DNA of 54,699 bases, taken from positions 1-54,699 of the IMG/VR virus record IMGVR_UViG_3300006931_000504. One strand, given 5' to 3'. Position numbers and translations under genes: made by a program. This document shows positions 21,551 through 29,417 of this stretch, in pieces. Position 1 is the first letter of the stretch. Each line of letters begins with the position of its first letter. Source of the stretch: a virus. Below the pieces are notes generated by a model. The model was not told the origin of the DNA, did no database searches, and worked only from the letters and a program-made list of their open reading frames with translations.

Positions 21551-22588
21551 TTACAGGGCGCTGGTGTTGGTCACCAGCACGACCTGGACCGGGGGGTTCG
21601 AGGCGTCGTCGTACGCCTCGAAATCGATCTCCATTGCGACCAGGTCCGGGCCGTCGACCTGCGGCGGGGCCGACGTGAACTTCACCGCCGGCAAGATGAT
21701 CGACAGGCGGAATGCCTGGCCGGTGCCGGCCGTGCCGTGCGCGAGGTCGAGCTGGATCGGGGTCGTAGTGTTCGACCGGTACAGGTCGTAGATCTCCGAC
21801 TGGCTGCCGAACTCGCCGTCGAACTTCCCGGTCAGGGTGGGGATGTCGTTCTGGATCTGGTTCTTCTTGATGCCGGAGTTGCCCAATCCGAACCGCTCGG
21901 TCGCCATCGGCGTGCTGCCGGTGAGCGTGAAGCCCTTCATCACCGTCGCGACCGCGGACCCGCCAGTGATCGACGTCAGGCCGGTCGTCGTGGTGACCGT
22001 CCCGCCGAGGGTGAACGTCGACGCGTCGGCGAAGGTGAACACGCCGGTCGTCGCGTCGAACGACGCCGAGGCGAGCCCGGTCGCGGTCGTCTCATCCCAG
22101 GCATCGAACGTCACCGCGAGCTGGGCGATCTCGCCATCCGAGACGGTGAACTCCCAGTCGGTGATCTTCGCGCCCCGGTAGGTGAACGGCTTGACCGTGC
22201 CGTCCGAGGTCTGCGGCCGGCCGACCTGCAGCGTCAGCCCCAGGCCGTCCTTGATGTTCGGCGTGTGGATCTGCCGGTAGGCGCCGGTCGTACCGATCTG
22301 GATCCCGCCGGTCGCCTGCGAGCCGAGGCAGTGCTGCCACAGCAGCCCCATGCCCTGGTCAGCGTGCTCGAGCGTGACGTCCCCGCCGGCGCCGACCCGG
22401 GAGACGACGGAGCGAGTCACCCGCTTGTACGCCTGGCCGGCCTTGAGGCCCATGCTGTCGAGCCGCGTGAGGTCGTACTTCAGGCTCTCCGAGAGGAACT
22501 CGTAGAACCTGGTGACCGTGACCGCGGTGCCCGGCGTCGTCTCAGCGGCGATGCCGAACTGCGCGGACAGGCCGCTGCGGTAGCCCAT
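21551..22588 (-). CDS. Major tail (tube) protein
   Basis: A 345-residue protein whose N-terminal MGYRSGLSAQFGIAAETTPG then TVTRFYEFLSESLKYD is typical of actinobacteriophage major tail proteins; the rest is beta-rich, with Ig-like strands towards the middle (TTTTGLTSITGG). ATG 22588 is chosen; a GTG three bases earlier is also open. It polymerises into the tail tube, and lies just upstream of the chaperone and tape measure as expected. Confidence 0.88.
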   Translation of the reverse strand: MGYRSGLSAQFGIAAETTPGTAVTVTRFYEFLSESLKYDLTRLDSMGLKAGQAYKRVTRSVVSRVGAGGDVTLEHADQGMGLLWQHCLGSQATGGIQIGTTGAYRQIHTPNIKDGLGLTLQVGRPQTSDGTVKPFTYRGAKITDWEFTVSDGEIAQLAVTFDAWDETTATGLASASFDATTGVFTFADASTFTLGGTVTTTTGLTSITGGSAVATVMKGFTLTGSTPMATERFGLGNSGIKKNQIQNDIPTLTGKFDGEFGSQSEIYDLYRSNTTTPIQLDLAHGTAGTGQAFRLSIILPAVKFTSAPPQVDGPDLVAMEIDFEAYDDASNPPVQVVLVTNTSAL

Positions 22589-22923
22589 CACTACTCCCTG
22601 GTCTCGTGCTGGATGAGGGCGCGCAGAGGGATGGGCTCAGCGCTTACGGTGGAAGCCCGGGAGGGGCGCGTCTTCCGGATCGGAGCCCGTTCCGGGACTG
22701 ATCAACCCGCAGGGGCGGCTAGATCGCCTGTCAGCCAGCAGGGCTGGTGTGTGGCAGGAACAACGCGCGTAAGCTGCGAACTGCCGGGGTGTCGGGACCG
22801 AGTGGTGCGGAGTTAGCCAGCCTCGAACGCGGGTGATCTCCGAACGTGGCCGGTGGCCCGGTCGCACGGTGGACCTGTCCGCCAGCGGCCGGAAAATGGA
22901 TTCCGGCGCTCGCCACTCCGGCG
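22589..22923. other. Unusual gap inside structural operon
   Basis: 335 bases without a convincing gene between the tail terminator and the major tail gene. A 61-codon minus-strand frame (22731-22916) exists but lacks the strong G/C third-position bias of real genes here. A small inverted repeat CCGGAA-6-TTCCGG lies at 22889-22906. The gap may hold an internal promoter or the decayed remains of a gene. Confidence 0.45.
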
Positions 22924-23403
22924 CTAGATCCGGGCCTTGGCGACGATGTCGAACGTCACCTGCGCAATCGCGCCGGACTTCCCGACCGCCGCCCGGTAAC
23001 CGAGGTTCGTAACCCCCGGCAGCGTCACCAGCACCGTGCCGCCGAGATTCGCGCTCGCCCGGACAATGTCCTCGACCGCGGCGACGATCTCGAACGCGGC
23101 GCGGCGCGCAGCCCGGATGTCGGCGTCACCCGTCCACGCGCGGGCTGCGTGGGCGATCGACAGCATCTCGTCCTTGCGCAGTGCGCCGAGGCCGGCCCAG
23201 TCCTGGTCGCCGCTGGCGCCGTCCGACGGCTCCTCGAGGTCAGGTTCCGACACGCCGACCCACAGCACCCGCTGCACCGACAGGTCGACCGGCTCGGGCC
23301 CGTCCAGCACGAGCACGGCGGGGTCGTCGGCGCCGAGCGTGGCCGCGGCGCGGAACGTGTCGACGCACCAGTCGATCGCGTCTGGTAGCGCCGAGCTGGC
23401 CAC
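22924..23403 (-). CDS. Tail terminator-like protein
   Basis: A 159-residue protein from GTG 23403, immediately after the connector stop. The order VLVLDGPEPVDLSVQRVLWVGV, then an acidic loop, then a helix (AARRAAFEIVAAVEDIVRA) and TVLVTLPGVTNLGYRAAVGKSGAIAQVTFDI fits tail terminator or minor tail (gpU-like) proteins that cap the tail tube. Assigned mainly by position before the major tail protein. Confidence 0.7.
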   Translation of the reverse strand: MASSALPDAIDWCVDTFRAAATLGADDPAVLVLDGPEPVDLSVQRVLWVGVSEPDLEEPSDGASGDQDWAGLGALRKDEMLSIAHAARAWTGDADIRAARRAAFEIVAAVEDIVRASANLGGTVLVTLPGVTNLGYRAAVGKSGAIAQVTFDIVAKARI

Positions 23404-23982
23404 TTAGAACGCCACCATCGGCACGGCCTCGCCGTCGAGCAGCTCCTTGACCTTGTTCGGCACCGCGAACCAGATCCCGGGCACCGACATGGTGTCGTCG
23501 ACCGACAGCGCCGGCGGGTTCATCCGCGCCGCGCCGCGCTGCGTCTCCCAGAAATGCTCGACGAGCATGCGTGCGGCCAGGCCGATGTTCTCCGGGGCCT
23601 CCGCCCGGCCGACCTGGTAGACCGCGGTCCAAGGGCCGCCGATGATCGCCCCGCCGTCGCTCCGCCGGACGATCCCGGCGAGCGGGCTGTCGACGTACAG
23701 GGCGGCGACGTCGTAGGCGCTGTCATCCCGGATCGACGTCAGCGACGTGACGGACAGGACCGGCCGCGAGGCCAGCATCAGCGAGGTGCAACCGCCGCGC
23801 TGCCGGGCGACCTCGGTCACCTCGCGCGGGAGGACGGCACCGGCGAGACGCTCGACAATGCGGGTCGCCGCGTCGATGAAGAACTGGAGTTCGTCGTCGT
23901 CGACGGTCGTCCGGATGTTGAGCTGCTCCTTGGCGTCGTCGAGGGTGATGAGCGAGCCGCTCGGCCCGGCTGGAATCGGCAC
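23404..23982 (-). CDS. Head-tail connector protein
   Basis: A 192-residue protein from GTG 23982. The N-terminus (SLITLDDAKEQLNI then DDDELQFFIDAATRIVERLAG) is the helical hallmark of the HK97 gp6-like adaptor family that docks on the portal ring; a beta-rich middle and a helix (IGLAARMLVEHFWETQRGA) follow, also typical. It connects the packaged head to neck and tail. Confidence 0.85.
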   Translation of the reverse strand: MPIPAGPSGSLITLDDAKEQLNIRTTVDDDELQFFIDAATRIVERLAGAVLPREVTEVARQRGGCTSLMLASRPVLSVTSLTSIRDDSAYDVAALYVDSPLAGIVRRSDGGAIIGGPWTAVYQVGRAEAPENIGLAARMLVEHFWETQRGAARMNPPALSVDDTMSVPGIWFAVPNKVKELLDGEAVPMVAF

Positions 23983-23985
23983 CGG

Positions 23986-24075
23986 TCACACTCCCCGGGC
24001 GATGACGACATAGTCCCAGATGTGGGTACCGAGCGGCTGGGACGCGGCCGGCGCATTGGTGTCAGGGGCAGGCAC
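23986..24075 (-). CDS. Tiny protein before connector
   Basis: A 29-residue frame from GTG 24075, overlapping the end of the preceding small gene and ending GTG-TGA just before the connector start. It reads APAASQPLGTHIWDYVVIARGV at its core. It is supported by tight packing and codon bias only. Confidence 0.4.
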   Translation of the reverse strand: MPAPDTNAPAASQPLGTHIWDYVVIARGV

Positions 24076-24238
24076 AGGTCACGTCCCCGCGGGTCGAGTC
24101 GACCAGGCCGAGTAGGAGGCGGATCGGCGAGCTGGCGGGCCGTCCGCTTGCTTGCTGGAGTACGCCCGCCGCGTCAATCCAGGGGCTGCATGGCCCGCTC
24201 GCGGTGACGTCGTCGCCGGGCACTGCCGGTATCGGCAT
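24062..24238 (-). CDS. Hypothetical small protein
   Basis: A 58-residue protein from ATG 24238 with a strong ribosome site (GGGAGGTGACCG then ATG). It reads SPWIDAAGVLQQASGRPASS in the middle, then a Leu-rich stretch, and ends in CAC. It lies between the fibre and the head-tail connector. Function unknown; the start signal makes it likely real. Confidence 0.6.
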   Translation of the reverse strand: MPIPAVPGDDVTASGPCSPWIDAAGVLQQASGRPASSPIRLLLGLVDSTRGDVTCACP

Positions 24239-24280
24239 CGGTCACCTCCCCGGGTGGGCGGCGGGCGGGTGGCTGCCATG

Positions 24281-24487
24281 TCAGGTCCCGTCGTCTGTGT
24301 CCAGCGCGCCCAGCGTCAGCCGGATCAGTGCGTTGACCTGCATGGTGATGCGGCGTACCTGCGCCACTACCTGGGCGTTGGTCGGGCTGGCGATCCCGAG
24401 ATAGGTGATGTTGGTAGCGAGGGCCTGGATGCCGCGACCCCTAAGCGTTTCCGCAGTTGCACGCATTGGCGCATCAACGTCGTCCAT
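24281..24487 (-). CDS. Hypothetical small helical protein
   Basis: A 68-residue protein. NITYLGIASPTNAQVVAQV then MQVNALIRLTLGALD is a pattern I associate with small proteins placed beside fibre genes in actinobacterial phages; it looks like a helix pair. ATG 24487 overlaps the fibre stop by one base. Possibly a fibre accessory; not proven. Confidence 0.7.
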   Translation of the reverse strand: MDDVDAPMRATAETLRGRGIQALATNITYLGIASPTNAQVVAQVRRITMQVNALIRLTLGALDTDDGT

Positions 24488-26238
24488 TATGTGACCTTCA
24501 CAAAGGTTCGGGGAGCCGTTCCAATAAAGCCCGCGCTAGATATGGTCGTAAAGTTGGCGGGCAATGCCCCGCTCACTGAGGCCTGGCTGTAGCCAAAAGC
24601 TCCGGACCCAGTCCCGGGGATACTGGTCCCGACCGATGACCCGAGCGCCAGACCGCCGACGGATGTGGTCCGCGCGGTAGGTTGTGTCGTTGGTGCTCCC
24701 TGGACGGCGGCGCCAATCCAGTACAGTCCAGGTGGAATAGCCTGCGAAACAGTTTTCTCCTGCACCGTTGCGCTCGTTCCGTCGATGGTTCCCGCATCCA
24801 GCAGGAGGGCACCCGGGAATCCGGTGCCGTCGTCACTGTATATACCGAGGCGCACCGTTGACCCTGCCTCGCCGACGCCGGTCAGCTCGGCACCTATGCG
24901 CGAGATGGTGATCGAGTTTGGAACCACCCACGGATGCAGTCGGAGCGTGCCGTTCCCCAGGGCGTTGGATGTGCTGGTGGAGAAGGGCGGGCTGGTGTGG
25001 AAGTAATGCCCCGACCTATAGGGGATGAAGAACGGGAGCGTGCCCCATCGAACGCCGCTCGACTGCGAGGAGTCGGCAAAAAGTATCTGGGCATTGCTGC
25101 CGACAGCGAGGCGGGCCAATGTGTTGTCGGCCGTGCCCACGAGCAGGTCGCCCTTGGCATCAATGGTGGAAAGTTGCGTATACCTGGCGTCCGTCGTGGA
25201 CGGGTAGTCGACGACCGCCGCCAGCGACGGCCGGACAACCCGCTGCCAAGCCGTCCCATCGGCGACCAGATCGACAGCCTGATGCTGGCTGGAGATCGTC
25301 GGGTTCGAGCTGCCGTCAACCGTGCCGGTGATGGTGACCGCATTCGCGCTGGCGTCCGTCTTCTTGACCAGAACCTTGCGGCCCGCCGTCGCGGCGGGCA
25401 AGGTGACTGCGAACGCGCCACTCGTGGCGTCACACAGCACCGCATCACCGGAGGCGGCGGTGTAAGCCGTCGTCCGGCTGACCACCGTCCATGGGACGTC
25501 CAGCTCGGTCAGGGTGACCGCACCCGTCCGGCCCGCCACCGACTGCACCGTCGGGTCCGACCATGCCAGGCCGGTGCTCTGCCCCGATGCGGCCGTGAGC
25601 ACCTTGCCGTCGGCGCCCACGGCCAGCCGACCAACCGTGTTGTCGGCAGTGCCGGCGAACAGGTCACCCTTGGCGTCGACCGTGGAGAGCGACACCTTGC
25701 CGGCCAGATCCGAGACCAGGCCGGTCACGTCCGACTCGGGATGGCTGTGCGTCGTCGGCGTGCGCGCGTCCGACAGCCGAGCGTCGTTGCCAGCCGCGGC
25801 CGTCGTGCCCGACGTACCGAGCGCGCGCAGCGCGGGCGTCCCCGCAGGCCCACCCGACGGAATCGCCGCCACTGCGGCGGCAGCGGCATTCGCCGTGGAC
25901 TGCGCCGCGGCGACGTCGGTCTCCAACGTGTCCAGCCGGTCATCGACCCGCGCGGACACCCGCCCCGCCGGCCCGCCGTTGATCGACGTGTAGAGCACGT
26001 CCGGCAGCGTCGTCGGCACCTGAAAATCAGGCAGCATCGAATAGGCATCGACCCGCAGCGGGTGGTCGTCGTCGACAACATCGCCGTTGGCATGAAGCAG
26101 ACCGGCCGCCGGGATCGTCAGTGCCTCATCCTCGAACATCGGGGCCTCGGACCCCGCCGCCGCCGGTCGCAGCACACGGCCCGAGACGTTCCACACGCCC
26201 CGCGACCCGTCCGACGGGAACCAGCGATAGGTCGTCAT
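24487..26238 (-). CDS. Tail fibre or spike located among head genes
   Basis: A 583-residue protein from ATG 26238. The N-terminal ~100 residues (YRWFPSDGSRGVWNVSGRVLR) probably attach to the particle. A helical linker with an SHPESDVTGL segment follows. Two copies of the common fibre motif AKGDLxxGTADNTxxRLAVG occur (about residues 195-220 and 375-400), with a QSVAGRTGAVTL shaft unit between them. The last ~200 residues are a beta-rich head. Its place between capsid and connector genes is odd for a tail fibre and could mean a head fibre. It directly follows the modification genes. Confidence 0.75.
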   Translation of the reverse strand: MTTYRWFPSDGSRGVWNVSGRVLRPAAAGSEAPMFEDEALTIPAAGLLHANGDVVDDDHPLRVDAYSMLPDFQVPTTLPDVLYTSINGGPAGRVSARVDDRLDTLETDVAAAQSTANAAAAAVAAIPSGGPAGTPALRALGTSGTTAAAGNDARLSDARTPTTHSHPESDVTGLVSDLAGKVSLSTVDAKGDLFAGTADNTVGRLAVGADGKVLTAASGQSTGLAWSDPTVQSVAGRTGAVTLTELDVPWTVVSRTTAYTAASGDAVLCDATSGAFAVTLPAATAGRKVLVKKTDASANAVTITGTVDGSSNPTISSQHQAVDLVADGTAWQRVVRPSLAAVVDYPSTTDARYTQLSTIDAKGDLLVGTADNTLARLAVGSNAQILFADSSQSSGVRWGTLPFFIPYRSGHYFHTSPPFSTSTSNALGNGTLRLHPWVVPNSITISRIGAELTGVGEAGSTVRLGIYSDDGTGFPGALLLDAGTIDGTSATVQEKTVSQAIPPGLYWIGAAVQGAPTTQPTARTTSVGGLALGSSVGTSIPGTGSGAFGYSQASVSGALPANFTTISSAGFIGTAPRTFVKVT

Positions 26239-26750
26239 CAGCCCTCCCGCCTCGCCACACAGCGCACGTCCGCCGGGTAGAGCTGCTCGTCCACCACGAT
26301 GTCGACGAAGCCGGCCGCGGCCAGCGCCTGGTCCAGCTCGAAGCGGGAGATCCCGGCGTAGTGCTCCCCCGGGTAGGGAGCGCCGACGGGATCGATGCCC
26401 GAATGCGCCGGCCGACCCGGCGAGGCCGCGGTTGCGATGAACGCACCACCCGGCACGAGCGCCGCGTAGGCCGTGCGGATGATGTCCCGCCAGGACGGGG
26501 TGTGCTCGAAGACCTCGGTGCACAGCACGACGTCGAAGACGTTCGTCGGCTTCCAGGTCGCCGCGTCCGCGACGATGTTGACGTTCTCGCCCGGACGCAC
26601 GTCGAGGACCGCGTAGGCGACCGAGTCCGGGAACAGGTCGCGGCAGGTGCCGTTCACGTCCCGGCCGCCGATGTCCAACACGCTCGGCGGGTGGTCGAAG
26701 GGTAGCGACGCTGCGGCAGCGGCCACCCACTGGAGCGCGGCGTCATGCAC
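26238..26750 (-). CDS. SAM-dependent methyltransferase
   Basis: A 170-residue class I methyltransferase. GTG 26750 lies just before motif I (VLDIGGRDVNG, residues 24-34); an acidic strand end (AVLDVRPGEN), FDVVLCTEVFEH (72-83) and PGGAFIATAAS complete the Rossmann fold. The N-terminus is short for the family. The 58-residue frame just upstream reads as the missing N-terminus in another frame, so the gene may be split by one inserted base near 26770. It is coupled with the oxygenase and glycosyltransferase; a small-molecule, sugar or protein substrate is likelier than DNA bases. Confidence 0.82.
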   Translation of the reverse strand: MHDAALQWVAAAAASLPFDHPPSVLDIGGRDVNGTCRDLFPDSVAYAVLDVRPGENVNIVADAATWKPTNVFDVVLCTEVFEHTPSWRDIIRTAYAALVPGGAFIATAASPGRPAHSGIDPVGAPYPGEHYAGISRFELDQALAAAGFVDIVVDEQLYPADVRCVARREG

Positions 26751-26919
26751 GGCGGCGCCCCCTCCCGCGAAGCGGCAGGCCGCCCGAGTCGTAGCCCGCG
26801 AGGGTGGGGTCGTAGTACCTGTCGACGAAGCTTCGGGGAGGCATCGGGTCGGGTTCTGGGCTAGCTGACGAGGGCGGCGATTCCTCGCCCGGGGCGGCCT
26901 CGCCGGGCGGGTCAGGCAT
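26743..26919 (-). CDS. Small protein, probable lost N-terminus of methyltransferase
   Basis: A 58-residue frame from ATG 26919, overlapping the oxygenase stop by 8 bases and ending inside the methyltransferase start (GTGCATGA). After a Pro/Glu-rich lead it reads SFVDRYYDPTLAGYDSGGLP. In the methyltransferase frame the same DNA continues FAGGGAAVHDAALQWV. Joining the two needs a one-base change near 26770, so this may be half of a frameshifted gene rather than a separate protein. Confidence 0.55.
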   Translation of the reverse strand: MPDPPGEAAPGEESPPSSASPEPDPMPPRSFVDRYYDPTLAGYDSGGLPLRGRGRRRA

Positions 26920-27616
26920 CGCGCGTCCCCGGGTGCCAGACCGTCGACTGCTCTCCCGCGTAGCCGGGCGACGGCTCGTCGGTGAAGAAGTACGCCGCGC
27001 AGCTCTTGCGCCAACGCGCCGCCGGCTTCGGGTGGCCGTGCCACGACGTCGACGACGTCTCGAAAACCACCGTCCGGCCCAGCTCCGGCACCACGTCTAC
27101 CGCCGGGCCGTCCGCGCCCCACAGCTCCAGGTGGCCACCGTCGTCCTGCCAGCCCTCGTTCAGGTAGATCATCAGGTTCAGTCGGCGATGCCGGCCCGTC
27201 TGCGGCGAACGGGAGAAGTCGGTGTGCACGCCGAGATACCCGCCGGGCGGGATCAGGTGGTAGCCGCCGCCGACCGTCTCGACCTGGAGACCCCAGATTC
27301 CGAACAGCTCGCTCAGCTGCTGCCTATAGGCGCCGATGTCGAGGAACAACTCGCGGGTGCACGGGCCCCAGAGTCCGGGCGGGCCCTCCAGCTTGACCTC
27401 GTTCTCCGAGCCGTAGCGCTTCCAGCCGGGCGCCGAGGGGTCCGGGAACTCTGCGGCGACTGCGCGTAGGAGGTCCAGATTCCACCAGCCGTCGACGACG
27501 AGATAGGGGAACGGCTTGCGGTCACCCATCGCGGGCGTGCCTTGCGCGCTCATCGTGATGGCGGCGTCGGCGAGATCGGACAGCGGTTCACCGCAGTCGG
27601 GCGGGCAGGCGGTCAC
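26912..27616 (-). CDS. 2-oxoglutarate/Fe(II) oxygenase (prolyl-hydroxylase-like)
   Basis: A 234-residue predicted hydroxylase. GTG 27616 overlaps the glycosyltransferase stop. The iron triad is visible: H131 and D133 in VHTDFS and a distal His in SWHGHP (H193 or H195), with Arg at 201/203 to hold 2-oxoglutarate. The stretch RRLNLMIYLNEGW then GGHLELW is a hallmark of the P4H-type family. It would use 2-oxoglutarate and oxygen to add a hydroxyl group, perhaps the site the neighbouring glycosyltransferase then decorates. Confidence 0.85.
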   Translation of the reverse strand: MTACPPDCGEPLSDLADAAITMSAQGTPAMGDRKPFPYLVVDGWWNLDLLRAVAAEFPDPSAPGWKRYGSENEVKLEGPPGLWGPCTRELFLDIGAYRQQLSELFGIWGLQVETVGGGYHLIPPGGYLGVHTDFSRSPQTGRHRRLNLMIYLNEGWQDDGGHLELWGADGPAVDVVPELGRTVVFETSSTSWHGHPKPAARWRKSCAAYFFTDEPSPGYAGEQSTVWHPGTRDA

Positions 27617-29052
27617 AGGTTCACCTTCGCGCGCGCCTCGAACAGCGCCCTGTCGCTCTCCGCCGCCGACATTCCCAGCTCGTACACCTCGTCCGCCGCC
27701 GCCTTGCCGGCGGCCGGGTGCAGGTGCTCGACCTTCGACAGCGGGCAAGGCGACCAGACCCCGCGCGCCTTGGCCGCAATGACGATCTCGTCGTCCACGA
27801 ACCAGTGCCGGTAGCCCTCGTGGGCCACGACGCCGGGACCGTCCCAGCTCGCGCCCATCTCGTCGACGTAGGAGCGGCGGATCAGCATGTGCGTCGCGTG
27901 CTCGCCGGCGACGACCCGCGGGTTCAGCATGTCGTCCGTGCCGATTACGTGGGTCTCGCTGTCGGCCGCAGCCTGGGCGTGGTCCAGCCAGCCCGGCCAG
28001 AACCGCACGTCATCACCGACGACGAACAGCCAGGGCTCGCTCGTCTCGCGGTAGCCGAGATTCACCTTCTCCGCGAACGTCCCGACGCCGAACGGGCCCG
28101 GCTTCGCGTGCAGCACCGTGGCGCCCGCAGCCTCCCAGGCGTCGATCGTCTCCTGGTCATCCTCGTCCGCGACCGCATACACCGCCGCCAGCCCCGTCGT
28201 CGCCCGCAACGACGCCATGAACGGCGCCGCGTTCGCCGGCCGGCGCAGCACCGGCACGATGACCGCAGTCGGCGCCGTGGCCGGCGGGGGCACCAGCGTG
28301 CCGAGGTAGTCCAGCTCGCCGATCCACGTCGACTTGTGGTGCGTCGTCTGCACGCCTGTATGCACATAGACCGGGATCCCTAGCTGTCCGAGCCGCATGC
28401 AGAACGACAGATCCTCGCTGGTCAGCTCGTTCATCGACTTGTTGAAGATCCGGTCGTACCAGGTTGCTCCGTACTTCTCGTGCACTCGCTCAAACACCGA
28501 CCGGTGAATGAGGATGCAAGCCGAACCGGTCCCGTGGACCCGCGTCACGACGTCCCGCGAGTAGCTGAAGCGGACGGCGAAACCCTCCTGCTCGCCGATG
28601 TGGCGCCAGTCGAAGATGGTCGGCGCCGGTGCGCACCGGAACCCGCCGAGACCGTCCGGCGACACCTGGCGCTGCGAATAGCAGAGTCCACCGACTACTG
28701 GCCGCTCCACCGGGTCTGCGGCGTTCATGAGCAGATCCACCGTGTACGGCGGAAAGCCCATGTCGGTATCGATCCAGAACAGCCAGTCCGCCTCGGTCTC
28801 CAGGAACTGAGCGACCGCCTTGTTGCGGGCCGCGACCAGGCCGTCGGTACCACACAGCATCGCGATCTCCGCGTTCCCGCGCATGATCCGCTGCCGGTTT
28901 CCCAGGTCCCAGCCGATCATCTCGTGGTGCGAACGATGCCAGCTGTAGGAGACGGTCTCGCCGTCGTAGACGTAGGCGATGGCCACCGTGTCGCCAGCTG
29001 GCGGCGGCTCCGGTGGTGGCTCGGCCGCCGAGGCGACCATAGGTTCAGACAC
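27613..29052 (-). CDS. Two-domain glycosyltransferase
   Basis: A 479-residue enzyme with two probable GT-A domains. Domain 1 (about 22-250) has WLFWIDTDMGF (D95-x-D97, metal and nucleotide-sugar site), SEDLSFCMR (212-220, likely base) and a final His-rich strand. Domain 2 (about 262-479) has TAVIVPVLRRPANAAPF, FVVGDDVRFWPGW (346-348) and a VDDEI-type acidic motif. GTG 29052 follows GGAGG by 4 bases. Lying between the capsid and fibre genes, it probably decorates virion proteins. Domain 2 could be specific for a second sugar. Confidence 0.85.
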   Translation of the reverse strand: MSEPMVASAAEPPPEPPPAGDTVAIAYVYDGETVSYSWHRSHHEMIGWDLGNRQRIMRGNAEIAMLCGTDGLVAARNKAVAQFLETEADWLFWIDTDMGFPPYTVDLLMNAADPVERPVVGGLCYSQRQVSPDGLGGFRCAPAPTIFDWRHIGEQEGFAVRFSYSRDVVTRVHGTGSACILIHRSVFERVHEKYGATWYDRIFNKSMNELTSEDLSFCMRLGQLGIPVYVHTGVQTTHHKSTWIGELDYLGTLVPPPATAPTAVIVPVLRRPANAAPFMASLRATTGLAAVYAVADEDDQETIDAWEAAGATVLHAKPGPFGVGTFAEKVNLGYRETSEPWLFVVGDDVRFWPGWLDHAQAAADSETHVIGTDDMLNPRVVAGEHATHMLIRRSYVDEMGASWDGPGVVAHEGYRHWFVDDEIVIAAKARGVWSPCPLSKVEHLHPAAGKAAADEVYELGMSAAESDRALFEARAKVNL

Positions 29053-29103
29053 GAATCCTCCGTGATGGGTAGGGAGGGTTGGGCACCCCGGCCCGAGGTC
29101 CAT

Positions 29104-29131
29104 CCCCCGGCACTGGCGCCGGCGCCGGGCC
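29104..29131. terminator. Stem-loop between capsid accessory genes and glycosyltransferase
   Basis: CCCGGC and GCCGGG halves around a GC-rich loop (with a GGCGCCGGCGCC core) lie between the 29147 gene and the glycosyltransferase. It may reduce read-through from the highly expressed capsid genes into the enzymes. Confidence 0.4.
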
Positions 29132-29146
29132 CTCGGACCGGGGCGA

Positions 29147-29404
29147 TCAGGACCGGGCCGCGCGCGCGGTCTGGCGCCGCGTGCCAGGCGGGGCGTCCGC
29201 CGTCTCGACGGCCGGGTCGTCCAGCCCAGGGGGCTGCGCCGTGAACCGCAGCCCGTAGCGCGGATCGCGGCTGAACAGGTCCGGGTGGTCGAGCACGAGC
29301 GGGTCGTCGTCCGGGTAGTGGTCGCCGACGCGCAGACGGGCCTGGGCGCCGCCAGGCAGCGTCACCACCGTCGTCGCCGTCGCGAACACGGGAGTGATCG
29401 CCAT
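29147..29404 (-). CDS. Hypothetical protein downstream of capsid
   Basis: An 85-residue protein. The first half is beta-like (TPVFATATTVVTLPGGAQARLRVGD) and continues HYPDDDPLVLDHPDLFS; the end is basic. The opening and the PLVLxHPDLF stretch are of the type seen in small proteins after the capsid gene in actinophages, possibly head decoration or neck proteins. That role is inferred from position. Confidence 0.7.
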   Translation of the reverse strand: MAITPVFATATTVVTLPGGAQARLRVGDHYPDDDPLVLDHPDLFSRDPRYGLRFTAQPPGLDDPAVETADAPPGTRRQTARAARS

Positions 29405-29417
29405 CTGACATGTCCTC

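Noticed and set aside
22731-22916. 61-codon minus-strand frame
   Set aside because: Many A/T third codon positions, unlike all neighbouring genes, and no ribosome site; treated as non-coding.
22810-22923. Possible tRNA on minus strand
   Set aside because: CGGAGT and ACTCCG-CACCA ends with a GTTCGA word can be picked out, but they are about 113 bases apart and no cloverleaf with D- and anticodon arms can be drawn.
26912-29052. DNA base hypermodification (base-J-like or hydroxymethyl-type) pathway
   Set aside because: The oxygenase resembles the prolyl-hydroxylase-type family rather than the thymine/TET type, and no base-synthesis enzymes are present. Protein modification is the simpler reading, though not excluded.
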